Assembly: GCA_963930645.1 (NCBI GenBank)
Contig: OZ005651.1
Coordinates: 332,277,527 to 332,341,526, forward strand
DNA: 64,000 nt
Source of the DNA: Salticus scenicus
Lineage: Eukaryota; Arthropoda; Arachnida; Araneae; Salticidae
Direction: 5' to 3'
The position numbers and the translations under genes are program-made. The notes below the pieces were generated by a model. It searched no databases and was not told the origin of the DNA. It was given only the letters and a program-made list of their open reading frames with translations. Of this stretch, positions 10,020-23,177 are shown piece after piece (position 1 is the first letter of the stretch; the number at the start of each line of letters is the position of its first letter).

Positions 10020-10412
10020 TATATATCTGTAGTGATAAGTATAAAGGATTTAAGTCCATATTCTTGATTTTTCAGGAGACGAAAAATAAAGTTTAACTAG
10101 CTAAAAACAAATCAGAAGAATGGATTAGGGAAAAGGTATTTCGTTGATTTTTACCCTTTATACCATTCAGTGGTTGTCAACCTTCATTTAATAACGGGAA
10201 AAATTGAATTAAATATTTTATACCATACATGAATGGTAAATTTCTAAATTGGTCCTTTTTTTACCAATGGATTTTCTCAAAGACTAAATGACATAGAATT
10301 AAATCTTTTATACCAATCGATAGAGAATTTTTTTCTGAGTCTGACTATGTACTTAACTCAAAATCGACATTTTTGGACTTAAATCCTTTATACTTATCAG
10401 TACAGATATATA
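10020..10412. mobile_element. MITE with ~38-bp terminal inverted repeats
   Basis: The left end reads TATATATCTGTAGTGATAAG and the right end is its reverse complement with one mismatch. The match continues through AAAGGATTTAAGTCC. Inside are three copies of a TTTATACCA motif (about 10158, 10220 and 10301), a pattern common in subterminal transposase-binding repeats. There is no ORF. The true ends could lie inside the AT-rich tips, so the target duplication is unclear. Confidence 0.72.
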
Positions 10413-11258
10413 AATATAAAAATATTTTTAATGTTTTCTTTCTTTTCTTTTCCTTTTTTCTGGAATCTATAAAAAAATATTTTTCTGTTTACACATAATT
10501 CAAGGCACCTGCTCTTTTCAAATTTACCTTTTCCTTAAATGCAGACTTTGTAAAATGTTAAAATATAAATAAACTTTGCAGGTGGAATTGGGAAAAAAAA
10601 AAAAAAAAACTATATGGTTAAAAGCTGAGTATGAGGAAATATGCAAAATTAGAATATAATTTTACACGAAGCCAAAATGATATTGAATGTAAAAAAATAA
10701 TATGACACTTCAAATACTACTACTGATATACCGATTATTTAAAAACTATAGCTTTTAAATAAGGTGTATATCAATACCGATTCTATATTAAAAAAAAGAA
10801 GTAAGCACAATAATTTCTTTCTTCACATTCTCAGCATTTTTATAAATATAAAGAAATATTATTGTGATAGAATGCACAATAAGTTAATTTATTTTCAAAC
10901 TTCATTTATAATGAATGACACGTAAAAATTTAGCTTGTCAATTAATATTAAAATTAGTTTCAATAGCAATTCGAAGAAGGAAATGCATCTCATATGATTT
11001 TTTCATTTAATGAAGGACACATCACAAACAATAGTTTCTAATGATGTCAAGAAAGATGTTATGGGAAATAGACTGAGAGCTTAAATTTTTAGGAATAATT
11101 GTTTATAAAACCCATATGTGAAGTGAAAACATAATATTTTTTTATGCATAAATTTTAAAATGTTGATTTAAATAGATACACATGTATCTTAATTATGGTT
11201 ATTATTGCACATTTTAAGAAATATAACTCTAAAAAATTTTTGCCTTTGTATTATTATT

Positions 11259-11289
<31 letters not shown>

Positions 11290-11416
11290 CTAGGAAAAAT
11301 GTTCTTTGCCACACTTTTTAACTTCTTAAAGTTTTTCACATGTAATAATAATAAAATGGAGGTGTTTGAACTTTTACAATATTAAATTAAGATTTGAAAA
11401 TATTTAACTGAATTTG

Positions 11417-11453
<37 letters not shown>

Positions 11454-11820
11454 AAAGGCTATTTTTTTTTTATACAAAAAAATTTATATTATTAATTTAA
11501 TATGATATATATATATATATACATATACAGAGAGAGTTCAATATTTTTAAAAATTCATATACACACAAACATAACAAACATATAATTGCTCGTTATATAT
11601 ATTTATCAAATAAACAACAACAATGAAAGTTTATGTTTAATATGTAAATTTTTTAAAATATTGAGCTCTCTTTCTCTCTCTGTGGGCTAGGAGCAGACTG
11701 AAAGAAATTATTTGTTTTATAGCACTTTCTTCTGATTTTAATGAACCTTGTATAATAACGTACAATTTATGAAAAAAATAAATTAAAAAAAAAAAAAAAA
11801 AATTACAATAAGGATCACTC
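10413..11820. other. AT-rich non-coding sequence with homopolymers
   Basis: No gene is visible. Prominent features are a long T tract (about 11261-11289), a long A tract (about 11418-11449), an (AT)n run near 11505, and an imperfect inverted repeat of about 30 bp containing GAGAGAGTTCAATATTTTT (about 11529-11560 against 11640-11672). None defines a recognisable element. Confidence 0.5.
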
Positions 11821-12480
11821 ATAATTGGGGGGAAGCTAAACGGGTAGATGAAATTAAAATAATTTTTTACTTATCTATGAATCTTTGTATAAATATCAAT
11901 TATTTTTATTTGAATTACAGTAATGGTACATGTACAGTTAAAATGGGGGAGGACAGACGGAAATGAAAGAATTTTTGTGCCAACCCCCATTATCTGTTTT
12001 TGTTGACATTATGTGTAAATATCAATTGCTGTTAATGAAAAATTACAGTGGGTGTTGCATGTGTCTTGGGTGAGGGATGCTGGAGAACAGAGGGAAAAAA
12101 TGAATGTTTTACATCGCTGTTTTCCCTTTTAATAAAATTTATTATAGATTTCACTTAATATTCAGGAAAATTTAAGCTGATTTTTATATACCTTGGAGGG
12201 AAGGGGGGGAGCTATGCCGCTATGGAGGCAGAAGAGAAAAATGATTACTTAAATGTTACAATGTTACCAATTTTAATCAAAGTCTGCACAAATATCCCCT
12301 ATTTAATGTAAAATCTCAGTGAGTGTAACATGTACCTAGAGTGTGGTAAGGTGGCAGAGAAAAAGAAAATGATCGTATTTAAATAACCACACTTTACATT
12401 TATAGGAAATTTTGTATAAATATCACTTTTTGTTTATGAAAAATTATAATGCGCTCTACGTTAGCTCCTTAAGTTAGTAC
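11820..12480 (-). repeat. Left arm of inverted C/G-rich repeat array
   Basis: Four to five diverged units of the same repeat that fills 12,860-14,040, here in reverse orientation, so the homopolymer is G-rich. Recurrent pieces are TTGTATAAATATCAATT-like segments followed by AAATTACAGTGGGTG-like segments and then a G-rich block. Unit spacing is irregular, about 130-190 bp. There is no coding potential. Confidence 0.65.
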
Positions 12481-12859
12481 GCAAAAATTCAATGCTTGAT
12501 TAACATCTATAAAAAAGTTATTCTAAAACAGAATTTTTTCGTTTAATCTGCTCTTATAGTCCCCCCCCCCCTTCGAAAAAAAAAAAAAAGAAAAAAAAAA
12601 AAGCTATAATTTGTGTTTAGAATATATTTAACAAGTAGCAATTAAAAAAAGTGCCCTTTTTCATGCAATGCGGAAAAAAAGGTACTTTTCTTACTCTCCA
12701 TTTGTAAAATACATACTAAACATTAACGACAGTGCAAGTTTTTTGTTTTTACGGAGGGAAAGGGGGGAGGGGAGTAAAGGGACAGATTAAATAAATAAAT
12801 TTCCTCTTTGAATCTTCTTTTTACAGATTTAATTCATAAATTAAATTTTTGTGCATAAA
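12481..12859. other. Spacer between the two arms of the repeat array
   Basis: Non-coding, with a C run (about 12560-12571), A runs, and a purine-rich block (GGAGGGAAAGGGGGGAGGGG near 12752). It may contain degraded array units, but I cannot align them confidently. Confidence 0.4.
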
Positions 12860-14040
12860 TTTAGGAAGAAAAAGAGACCGTGATACGTAATCCTCAATGT
12901 AATTTTTAATGAATGGTAAGTAATTTTTCTAGAAAGTTTTATTCGGTAGGCAACATGATTGTATAAAAAGGTATTTTTCCATGTGCTTCCCCAGCCCCCT
13001 TCTCTTCCCGAATAAGATAACCCTCTCTGCAATTTTTAATAGACACTAAGAGATATTTATACAAAGTTTTCTAAAAAAGTGAAGCGAGATGATATAAAAA
13101 CAATCATTTTCTTTCCCTTAGTCCCCCCCCCCACACACACACACACTCTTCCAGGTACATGTAATACACAATGTAATTTTTTATTAGAAGTAGGTAATTG
13201 TTGAAATTTTAATTAAAATTGGTAAAATTGAGATATTTAAGCAATCACATTTTTCTCTTCTCATCCCTCCTCCCCCTATAATATGTACAGCAATCAGCGT
13301 AAGTTTTTCTAAACAGTAAGTTATATTCATAATACATTTTGTTAAAATGTAAAGCATAATAACATAAAACAATCATTTTCTTTTCCTCTGTCCTTTCTCC
13401 CCCCCCCCCTTCCCAAGAAATATATAAACCTCACTGTGATTTTTCATTAATAGTAAGTGATATGTACACAAAATGTCAACAAAAAATTTATAATGTGAAA
13501 AGTTTAAAAAAATATTTAATTTCCATTTACCCATCTCCATATGCCCATAGTTTTTCAACTACATGTAATATTCACTGTAATTTTAATAAAAAGTAAGCAA
13601 TTGTTTTACAAAGTTTCATATAAATAAGTAACATGGCGGCATCGACCTTTTTTTCACTCTCCCCCCCCCCCCCCCCCCGCAATATGTGTAACACTCACTG
13701 TACTTTTTCTTAAACAGTAAGTGATAATTACACAAAGTTCCATTTAAATCAATAACACAGTAAAAAAAAAAAACTGCACCACTTTCTTGGCTCCCATCCC
13801 CTTTCTCAGCTATATATAACACTCAATGCGATTTTCATAAAAAATAAGCAATAGTTATCAATAATAGGACGATTTAATCTTGTCTCTTTTAAAATAAATA
13901 ATAGAATGGTTTAAAAAATGTTTAATTTCTTTCTGCCCCCCCCCCCTTCAACTATATGTTGTAATTTTAATAAAGAGTAAGTGGTAGTTATGCAAAATTT
14001 TATATAAATAGTTAACATGATAATATAAAATACTTTTTTC
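12860..14040 (+). repeat. Right arm of inverted array, ~9 units of ~130 bp with poly-C tracts
   Basis: About nine diverged tandem units. Each has a TACATGTAATACTCA-like start, a TGTAATTTTTNATTAA-like core, AGTAAGTAAT, a TACAAAGTTT segment, an AACATGATNATA-like segment, and a CT-rich end that usually runs into 9-18 consecutive C. Unit starts fall near 12888, 13018, 13150, 13280, 13415, 13555, 13680, 13812 and 13955. ORFs here are produced by the poly-C/G tracts and are not genes. No element ends are evident. Confidence 0.72.
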
Positions 14041-15839
14041 CGGATGCCCTTTATGTATATACAGATTACAGCTTGTTATACATCTATATGTCTAACAGCG
14101 TCAAATACTGTACAGAAATTTCTTTTTTTTTTTTTTTTTTACACATGATATATTACTTAATAATTATAAACACATTCTTTAAATTTTATTTTGGCAGTAT
14201 AATTAATTTTACCCATTTTACTAAAATAATCTGTTAAGGACAATTTTATATTCTAATTACACATATACACACTATAATAATTTTTAAAGAGAATGTTATG
14301 CACCATCTTGTGGAAAGAAAGGAACATCCCTTATATTAATTCTGCCCTTAAATTATGATAAATAAATGAAATTGGTATAATTCTTTAATATATTTATTAT
14401 TATTATATTTATTATTATTATTTATACTTTAAAAACACATTATTAGGGGTTATTTCCATATTGAATGAATGCTGAATTTATTTATTATTTTATTTATTTA
14501 TTTATTCAGTTATTATAACACCTAAATTTGATGAATTTGAATTAAAATATAAGTGAATTTTTGAATTAAAATATAAGTTTATGCGAAATTTTTAAGAATA
14601 TTATCTTCAATGTTATTAATTAGTTTATAAAGAGAAGTTTATGATGATTCTTACCAATATGAAACCCGACTGTATTTTGATTAGTTACAACAGTCAAGTT
14701 TCTAATAATACAATAAAATTATTTTATTTAAACTGTCTGAGAATGTCATTTATTCTGGTTTTAGGAATAATATTTTATATGAGTTATAATTAATATTTTA
14801 TTGAAAATTAACTTTATAATTTCAACCACAAAGAAAATTGCAAAAGATAATATTTTAACGCCTGGACTTTTAAATAGTTGCTGCAAAAGTGCAAAAAGTA
14901 TTAGAATGTTAAGACTAATGTTTTAGAAACTATAAATCTAATTGTTAAAAATCTAATATGTCTAATTGTTTAAATATTAAAATTCCTTTGGATATGTATG
15001 AAGAAGATTTATTTATCAGTCTCATCAAAACATTCGCATTACCTAACAGAAAAAAGGAAAAGCTGTAAGCTACAAAACGATCATTTAGGGACTTATGGGA
15101 CAGAACTTCATATTTTCATTTTATGCTGCAATTGCATCTCTAAATACAGGGAATTACAGAACTAAATAAATAAATAAAAAGATTTTGAAAGAAATATTAT
15201 TTAAACGAAAAGAGTGTAGCGGCAAAAATATTTGCCAACGAAGAAGATAAGTACTTCTATATGGTACAGCGCGATAGCTATAAATCTGTAACCCTAATAG
15301 TCCTCCACCCCTGAGCAGTCCTTGGGGTGCGGTTTTATTGTTATGGGATTTGGTCGCAATCAGCACGTCGGAGTTAGCACGACACCCAAAATTTAGTGAT
15401 AATATTTGTATTAATGAGACGTTACGGCATGGCGGTATCCTAAAGCATAGAAAAAACGTGTGATTTAAAAAAATGAAAATAATGGTGAAGAAACAGAATA
15501 TTTTCATGCTGATGACATAATTATGGCGTTTGAAAATGCCCGAACTTTTATATAAGTACATGAAATTGCAGAAAAGGACCAGAAAAATGTTCTAAATATG
15601 GAAGATTCCTGTATAATTTATAAAAGAAACAAAAAACCCAACATAAAATTACTGATTTTTCAAAATAAATTTCACTTAATGTTCTGCACATTGATTTATT
15701 TCTTTGACAGTTTGGAAAGTAACAAATTAGTTTTTAATAGTAGTATACTGTATACATTGTGTCTTGTATTAATTCATAAACATTGTTTTCTTCGTGTTTT
15801 GGCTTTAACCCGCATTCGTTGCTTTCTTCTGAGTTTTTT
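14041..15839. other. Non-coding stretch with a GC-richer repeat fragment
   Basis: Mostly AT-rich sequence with TTATTATTT microsatellite-like runs (14390-14510). The block 15,220-15,440 is clearly GC-richer and looks like an old repeat fragment. It shares GCACGTCGGAGTTAGCAC (about 15,365-15,382) with the reverse complement of 8,070-8,087, and similar bases continue outward. No protein family is recognisable in the minus frame crossing it. Confidence 0.45.
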
Positions 15840-16254
15840 CTCCAACCCATAGGCGCCGACTTTTGTTTTTCACTACGGGGGCGAGATTTATTGCTTACAG
15901 GCGGCTGAAGATAGTGTAGGAGGGGGGGGGGGTAAAGTACCGGAATAAATTAAAAAATCAAATTACTAGAAATTAATAACGATACTGATGCTGCTAATTA
16001 TATAGTAATTAATTAAATTTCATTCTTTTACAATTGCTTTAATACTTTCAAGGAATATCATAATTTAAAGTAAACTAAGTTAATATAATTACACTTTAGC
16101 CCCATACGTTTAAGGGAACCCACCACTTTTTAATTTGTTTTCCCCTTATAAACTTATATTTATCTCATATTCATATGTGTATTATGAAATTTTATTAACA
16201 AGCAAAGTGATTTTTACAGGAAAAATAAATAAATAAAATAAAAATAAAGAGAAT

Positions 16255-16257
<3 letters not shown>

Positions 16258-16287
<30 letters not shown>
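16258..16287. repeat. (TA)n microsatellite
   Basis: About 15 uninterrupted AT dinucleotides inside the large hAT-type element. Confidence 0.95.
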
Positions 16288-16293
<6 letters not shown>

Positions 16294-19200
16294 TTAAAAT
16301 TTTTTACATTCTTTTTCTACAGTTTTCTGTATTTTTTCACCAAATTTTTTGTTGTAGCCATAAGAATATGTGTTATAACTGTAGGGCTGAATTTTGAAGT
16401 TTACTAATTAGTTTTGAGACAAAAAATTAAAAATAAATGTCTACGCAAAAATTTGAAAAAAAATAAAAAATAAATAAATATATACATATATATATATGTA
16501 TTAATATTTTTCTTGTGAAAATGTTACAAAAAATTCATCCCTAACCCTATTAATCATTCAAATATATGCATTAGATCTGTTCTTAAATATCTGTAGAAGT
16601 TATACCATTTTGAAGATCATGAATACAGAAAATTGCAAACTGAGAAAACGCAACTGAAAATTTTAAAAGCGTTTTTACTATCTTTATAAAGATCAAATAA
16701 ATTTTTAAATTTTAAATTTTAAAATTCAATTGAAATTTTTCCTCAATCATATTAGAGATGCCAAAGTAAATTTTTAGCGAAAAAATGAAAAATTAATATT
16801 TTCACTGATTTTTTATTTTTGAAATGTCCAGAAACAATCGTAAATTAGTGTAGAAAAATGCACCGAAATGCTGTTCAGAAAGGTAATGAATAAAATCTCT
16901 GCGATCACAATAAAATTTCAATAAGTCGTTGTAATCGTTTCAAATCGAAACAACTGAGCACAACTTTTCATTAGGCGAAAAGATATAGAAACAGGGCAGG
17001 ATGAAAGCAGAAAAGCATTACCTTTAGAACATCGCGTTCAGCCCATTCAGAGGGGGGAAAAAAATATCCCGAAAGAACTTGTGTTTATTGCATAATGAAG
17101 CCCGATTAAGGGTCAAATCTAATTATTTCAATTCGAAACAACAGTTGCTTGTTTTTGTAATTCATGGTGTTAGCGTACATGTACAATGCTTTCTTTAATT
17201 ATACTAATTTAATGCTATTTCTAAAATTCTCTCTTTGGTGTCTTTTTAAAAATTATAAAACTTATAATTTAGAATAATGAAAAATTATTTTTAAATAATG
17301 ACAAATAAATTTTCTTGTGCACATATTATATCCACTCATTATTTTACCACTGACTCATTTATTACTATCATAGATCTATTTTTTCATATCTGCAAGTTTG
17401 CGACATGTCCAATTTTGAAGATCATGTATTATTTTTTTTAGTTTATTTTTCTATTTTTGTTATGAAGTTCTAATGAAGAATAAAGTTTAAAATTTACGAT
17501 TTATAAGATTTCAAAAAGAAAAAACTCATATGAGTTATTCTATATTTTTGTTTTTATTTTTTATTTTAATACACATTTCCTGTACAGGAAATTAATAACA
17601 AATAAACTGAATTTATTTATCAATTTACCGTTCTTAAAAATAACTTTAAAAAATGTAAAAATGTCAGATTTTGCAATTTAAATTGAATTAAAAATTTTCC
17701 AGTATTTTGAGTTTCCACCAAAAGTCATCCTTTAAAAAAAAATGGAACATAAGGAAATAAATATAAAACATGTGACAAACTTATTGTGTTTTCTCTAAAA
17801 TAAATTTCTTACTACAGCAGCAAAATTTTAAATTTTGGGAACAGAATTTTCTTTATTTTATTTCACATTGATAACTCAACAATTTTCATTTATTAAAATA
17901 TTTTCAAAATAAATTTATAGCCACAAAATTCAAATTTTGTGAGGGGGAAAATAAATCAGTTTATATTGATTAACTCTGTAATTTTGATTCTCAAAAAGCT
18001 TCAAAATACTTTAACCAAATTTTCAAAATACTTGATTTTTTTTCCCCTGAAAATAATAACAATAATAATGACTAATAATTAATAAGTGTATAAGTAATTC
18101 AAAATATCATTTATAAACTTCCTTAATAATTAACCTGCTGATAATAATGCACTACTTTTTTTTCTAAATCCATTTTGTAATTCTGACAACTTTAAAAGCG
18201 TTAATGAATTTTTCAAAAATTTAAAGGATGCACAAACCCCTACGTTTGCGTCTAGAATTCCTCAAAAAAAAAAAAAAAAAAAAACATTGAAAAAGCTTAC
18301 CTTGTTTTTCAACTTTTTTACAAGTCTCCGGTTTTTCTTTAAAAGATCCTAGAATACACTTTTAACTGTCGATGCAGTAGGAAGACACTCGCAACTCTAT
18401 CTTTTTTTCAGTAGTAAATAAATAAATCGAAGAATATAAAAATTTTTGAATTCATTAGATAAAATTTTAAAATAGTTTCCACTACTTAGAAAGAAGAGTT
18501 AAATTTCAGTTAGTCTTTTTGTTTCAGAAGTAGGATGAAGATTCAGTGATTGAGACATACAATGAAGATAATTTCAAAAGAACCGTTGCCCGAATTTGTC
18601 TCCATTAGATATAACCGAATAATTTGGATAAGCTAAAAGCTAAAAAATAAATAAATAAAACACGGAGGCTCAGGTCTAAAAATTTCTCAACTGAATTCTT
18701 CTTTTCATTCTTTCCATCCAAGTAAACTTCGTTGGGATGTGTGTGTGGTGGTGGGGGTGGGGGGGAGATAGACATACAGACGATTCTATTGTAGTCCTCT
18801 TCTTTTATCTATAGAATTTATTTCGATTTCGAAGGTCTTTGATGTGTTGTGTTTAACACTTTAGTTAATCCCCATCCTTAAAGAGCAAAGAGCTATAGTC
18901 CCACCAGCTTATGGTTATGTTAAAGATATGAAAATTGAAAACTATCCCAGATCCCACCCCTTCTTTGTGTGTTTTATGGTTTACACTTTACAGTAAGGAC
19001 TTCTACTTAAAAAATACATGATAAATGATATACGCATAGTTACAGAAAGTCATAAAGTTAACAAAAGGAGACGTACAAAAACCTTAAGAAAAGTTGAAAA
19101 TAACTGTCGCCGATCGGAGATATTTTTCAGGGAATTAAATCACATTGTTATTGTTTACTTTTGTTATACGTTTAACTTGAACAAACTGTAGCAGACTCAT

Positions 19201-21613
19201 TTTTAAAAGGTGTCGCCGGCTCTATTTTGCGGCGAGATCAAGGGTTGAAAATTGAAAAAGGCTTAAATTCTCAACTCATCCTGTCTGTGAAGAGATACAC
19301 CCTTTATAAAATGTGAAGGTTAGCGTTGCTTTTCAAATTTTTAACAGGTGCATTCCTAAAAGGTCAATGTATGCACCTTTTAAGAGGAATGAGATAGCAG
19401 GTACATATTGCATTTCCCTATTGAAAATACATCTTAAAAATATCCTGAAACAAGCAAAAGGAGGCTGGAGTAAACGGAAAGCGGGAAAAAGATATAATCA
19501 CTAGACATTTTCTTGTTTCATGACAGTATAAAATTTAAAATTTTTTAATCATAAAATTAAATCCCGTTAAAATTTTCATCGACTTTATAAAATTTCGTAT
19601 TATAGGCATCTTTGTAATTTATTTTTAAATTGTAATTTTGTTTCTAAGTTCATTAATAATAATAATAATTATAATTCTCAATGAATATGAGGCCCAACAA
19701 AATCTGTCATTAAAACAACTTTATTTCACTGCCATTCTTTTGCTTTATCTGTAGTTAAAAAGAAAAAAGAATTGCTAGAATATTGTAGCCATCTCAAAAT
19801 TTTCTATACCAATTCACACAGTAAAAGTTATTTATTAAATTTATTTTCCATGATGAATGCAGACGATTTTCATCTCAAAGAAGTATAACACAAAATAAAA
19901 AAAGAAATCAGTTTTGTGCTGATAAATAAAAACTTAACCAATATATTTTTTTTAATTATCACCAATATACGGTTAAGCAATTGTTTTAAATGTATTGAAA
20001 TGTTCTTTAAAAAGGTATCTATGTTAAAAATTCATGCTCCCGAGGGATGTCGGGGACGATACTCCCACATAAAGAAAAATGTTTTCTTTGGTTAATTATT
20101 ACTATTATATATGTAATTTTATATTGAAAAGTTAAAAAAGTAATTTCATTAAATTAATTTATTCGAAACTTTTTCCTATACTGCCATAAAAAAAAAAAAA
20201 AAAAAAAAAAAATTGAAAGCAATGTTATAATTCGATTAAAAAAAAAAAAAAGTTGTACCTCAAGGGACTAATGTGCAAGTTGCACCGAACGAACAAACTA
20301 TTTCTTTCAACGAAAATGCCTACTAACCCTGAACGATAGGTCTAATATATCGTATCGTATTTATCGTAATATAACTCAATACTTATTTGGCTTCCTTCTT
20401 TGACTCGTTTTAATACGCATTTTTTATATGCATGAGCAGCCCCCGAAAAACAAAAACATTAAATCATTAAATTCATTTTTTTACTTATTTTTATTTCATA
20501 TTATTTCACGGGCACTTTTTATTTCCTAATTCAAAATTATTAAAAAAAAACTTTTTCGATATCGCTTGTAACGATACTGATTATTATTAATTTTCTTTTC
20601 TTTTTCTTTCAATAATAATAATAATAATAAAAAAGATTTTGATGAAATTCTGGCAAAAGCAGAATTTAGTTTAAGACGAAGGACTATTAGATTTTTTTTT
20701 TTTTTCCTTTTTTCAAATTATAACATCGCTTTCAAATTATTCAATTATATTTTCGATAAATTTTAGATTTCGACAAATGTACAATTATCGAAATCGACAA
20801 CGCAGATTGAGACTAATAGGCCCTCAGTCCTAAAAAAAGAAAGAATTGAGGTAATCAATTGTTGAGCAATTAATTCCCAAATCATTGATTCCCGAATTAG
20901 GTTTAAATTCAGTTCAATTTAATTCAGTTAAAAACACTAGTTTAAGTCAAGATCTAAATAAATATTAAATTTGGTTAAATTTCGTCCATTAGTTCGAGAG
21001 ATACACTGACCAATTACAAAATTTTTTATACATACACACAAGAGAAACACACAGACATTTTTGAAAAATGGTAAAATCGGGTTCAGATTTAGAAAATCCC
21101 AAAACGAGTAAATACATCAAAAACTAAAAGGTGAAAATTTCCACAAATCGAATACTTTCTTTTTATGTGTATGTGTAGAAAAAATTTTAAAGATAAAAAA
21201 AATTACTTATATATATTACGTCTTCTATTTCAAACTTTACTCTTAAATTAAATGTTATGTTGTTTGTTATTCCCTTTCTTCAAGGTAATTTTCAAAGAAT
21301 TTTTTCAGATTTATTTTTTTCCAGAAATGAATTATTTAAGTTGTACCGTGTTCTCTTATTTCATTTATCGAATTTATAATGAATAAGAAAAGAATTCCAC
21401 ATCCATTTCTTATTAATGTTTTTTTTTTTTTTTTTTAACGGACGTTGCTGTTATTTATATCGAAAATATGCAAGAACAACAGAGAATCTGAAATTCAAAT
21501 TGTTTACATGTATAATTATATGTGAACAACTTAATATGTGAACAACATATTTAGAATATTAAAATCAACTTAGATATTATAAATTTTTATGACATATTTC
21601 AATTCACGCATTT

Positions 21614-21720
21614 CCCTAACAGCACACTTATCCCTAGTACATCTTGAGAATATCCCTTAGACGTACTTTCATCCATAGGATATCCTGATGATGTCTTGTG
21701 GATGAGATGTGCTGTTAGGG
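21614..21720. mobile_element. Short MITE, 107 bp
   Basis: Starts CCCTAACAGCACA and ends with its exact reverse complement. The interior contains GGATATCCTG and several ATCC/GGAT segments, also seen in the MITE at 58,689-59,109, so the two may belong to one wider family. The target duplication is not clear. It lies within the large hAT-type element. Confidence 0.75.
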
Positions 21721-21859
21721 ATATTTATTAAATTCATAAATTGATTACCTAAGACGTTTTGTAAAAATTTGCCGTATTTACTTGTCCACTAAATGTTAAT
21801 TATGAGATGCGGTTTTCTAAGACAACACTTTTTAACCAATTATCATTTTTAACAATTCT

Positions 21860-22080
21860 TCCTCTTTCCTGGCCCCACCGGCAGCCAAGTACTTCTGCAC
21901 TCAAAGTTGGTAGACGGGAATTGCTGGGTTCGATGTTGGATCCCAGGTTACTTTCGTCGATCAAGTCGTTCGGAGTTTTTCATGGTTTTCTCCAAAAACT
22001 CGCTGAAATACGGGCTAAGACCATTTAAAAATAATTCCGTGGAAGGCATTCCACCTATAGCTCTAGGAATATAGTGTAGT
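21860..22080 (+). repeat. GC-richer SINE-like fragment
   Basis: A GC-richer patch within AT-rich DNA, containing GGGTTCGATGTTGGATCCC and TTTTCATGGTTTTCTCC. The first resembles a pol III B-box region and the second a common arthropod SINE body. No A box or poly-A tail was identified, so this is tentative. The 73-codon frame across it is probably not a gene. Confidence 0.3.
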
Positions 22081-22743
22081 CAATCGACCTTAATTTTAAC
22101 AACTAACCTTCCTCTTCCCCTGTCTCGTGCAAGATTGTTAATAATCAACATCAATAAATTCAAAGATTTACAAAAAAAAAAAAAAGAAGAAGAAGAAGAT
22201 ACATACACAAATACCGATAAATTTAAAATAAATAGAAACATAAAATTCTTTGTTTTTAACAGCATTATAATTTTTGTGTTATGAATAGCAAATGTTCAGA
22301 ACAAAAGCTTTTGCATTTAATACTTGTCAATATGAACACTTTCTTGAGAACTGGGACTGTCGGACTTCAAATGGACATGGACATTAACATAAAAATTAGT
22401 CTTTCTGCGTCAACCTACCTTTTGACTATAGAGGGACAGGGACTGACTTTGAAAAGTTGTTCTCTCAATCTCGGTCAGTTTCTGTCGCGCAAAAAGAGAA
22501 TTGTATAAAGTATATCCTGTTTTTTGCTAATCCGTCAGTAAAGAAAGTAGGAGAGAAGAAAACAATAAATTTGCAATGTGAAAATGTTCATTAAAATTCA
22601 AATTTTTGATAATTTTTTTTTTTTCGTGTTTGAAAATCCCGTTGGAAGCACGGGGTCGAAAAGATACTTTCGCCCCCGTGAAAAATTACAGCGGGGGCGA
22701 CCGCCCCCGCTGCCCCCGTTAAGTCGGCGCCTATGCTCCAACC

Positions 22744-23177
22744 CCGTGAAAAAACGATGGATCGAGGTTCTACAATGAAATAATAAAGGAGACTTGTGCA
22801 TCATAGTTGCTATTATTCTAGCACCTCATCAATATGTAATAAGCCACAATTCATAATTGTAAAGAAAGAAAGAAGAAAGAAAAATAAACAAAGGGACTTA
22901 AGACAGAATTGTGTATTCAGATGGAATTGCACAAGCATCATTTAAGGGAGTGGGTTGAATCCTGCCAAGAAAATACAAGAATGATAATTAACACAGCCTG
23001 AAATTAGAGTTTTTATACTTCCACAGTCAATTACATGATCTGTTGAGATCAAAATAAGGTTAGATGAAGTGCTAGGTATTCGTAAACGCCTAAGTTTAAA
23101 AACAAAAATGTAGAATATTCTATACATTTAACATATTTGTTGATGTACTTATTTCAGAAATAAATTCCAAAATTCTA
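22744..23177. other. Non-coding spacer
   Basis: AT-rich sequence between the hAT-type element and the next MITE. Contains a short purine-rich run near 22,860. No gene or repeat boundary seen. Confidence 0.5.

Larger units (their letters stand above)
15848..22735. mobile_element. Large hAT-type element, 6.9 kb, no transposase seen
   Basis: The left end CATAGGCGCCGACTT (15848-15862) is matched by its exact reverse complement at 22721-22735. The flanks are a perfect 8-bp duplication, CTCCAACC (15840-15847 and 22736-22743), the hAT signature. Subterminal GC-rich motifs (GGGGGCG at the left; CCCCCG and GGGGGCG blocks at the right, 22,640-22,715) resemble those of hAT ends. The interior is about 6.7 kb of AT-rich sequence with no frame over 75 codons that resembles a transposase. 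It is therefore a decayed or internally replaced element, or a short MITE expanded by later insertions (one is at 21,614). Confidence 0.85.

Noticed and set aside
13184..13822. Minus-strand frames with glycine runs
   Set aside because: Generated by poly-C/G tracts of the tandem array; no conserved protein.
15154..15561. 135-codon minus frame
   Set aside because: Part crosses a GC-richer repeat fragment, but there is no recognisable protein motif.
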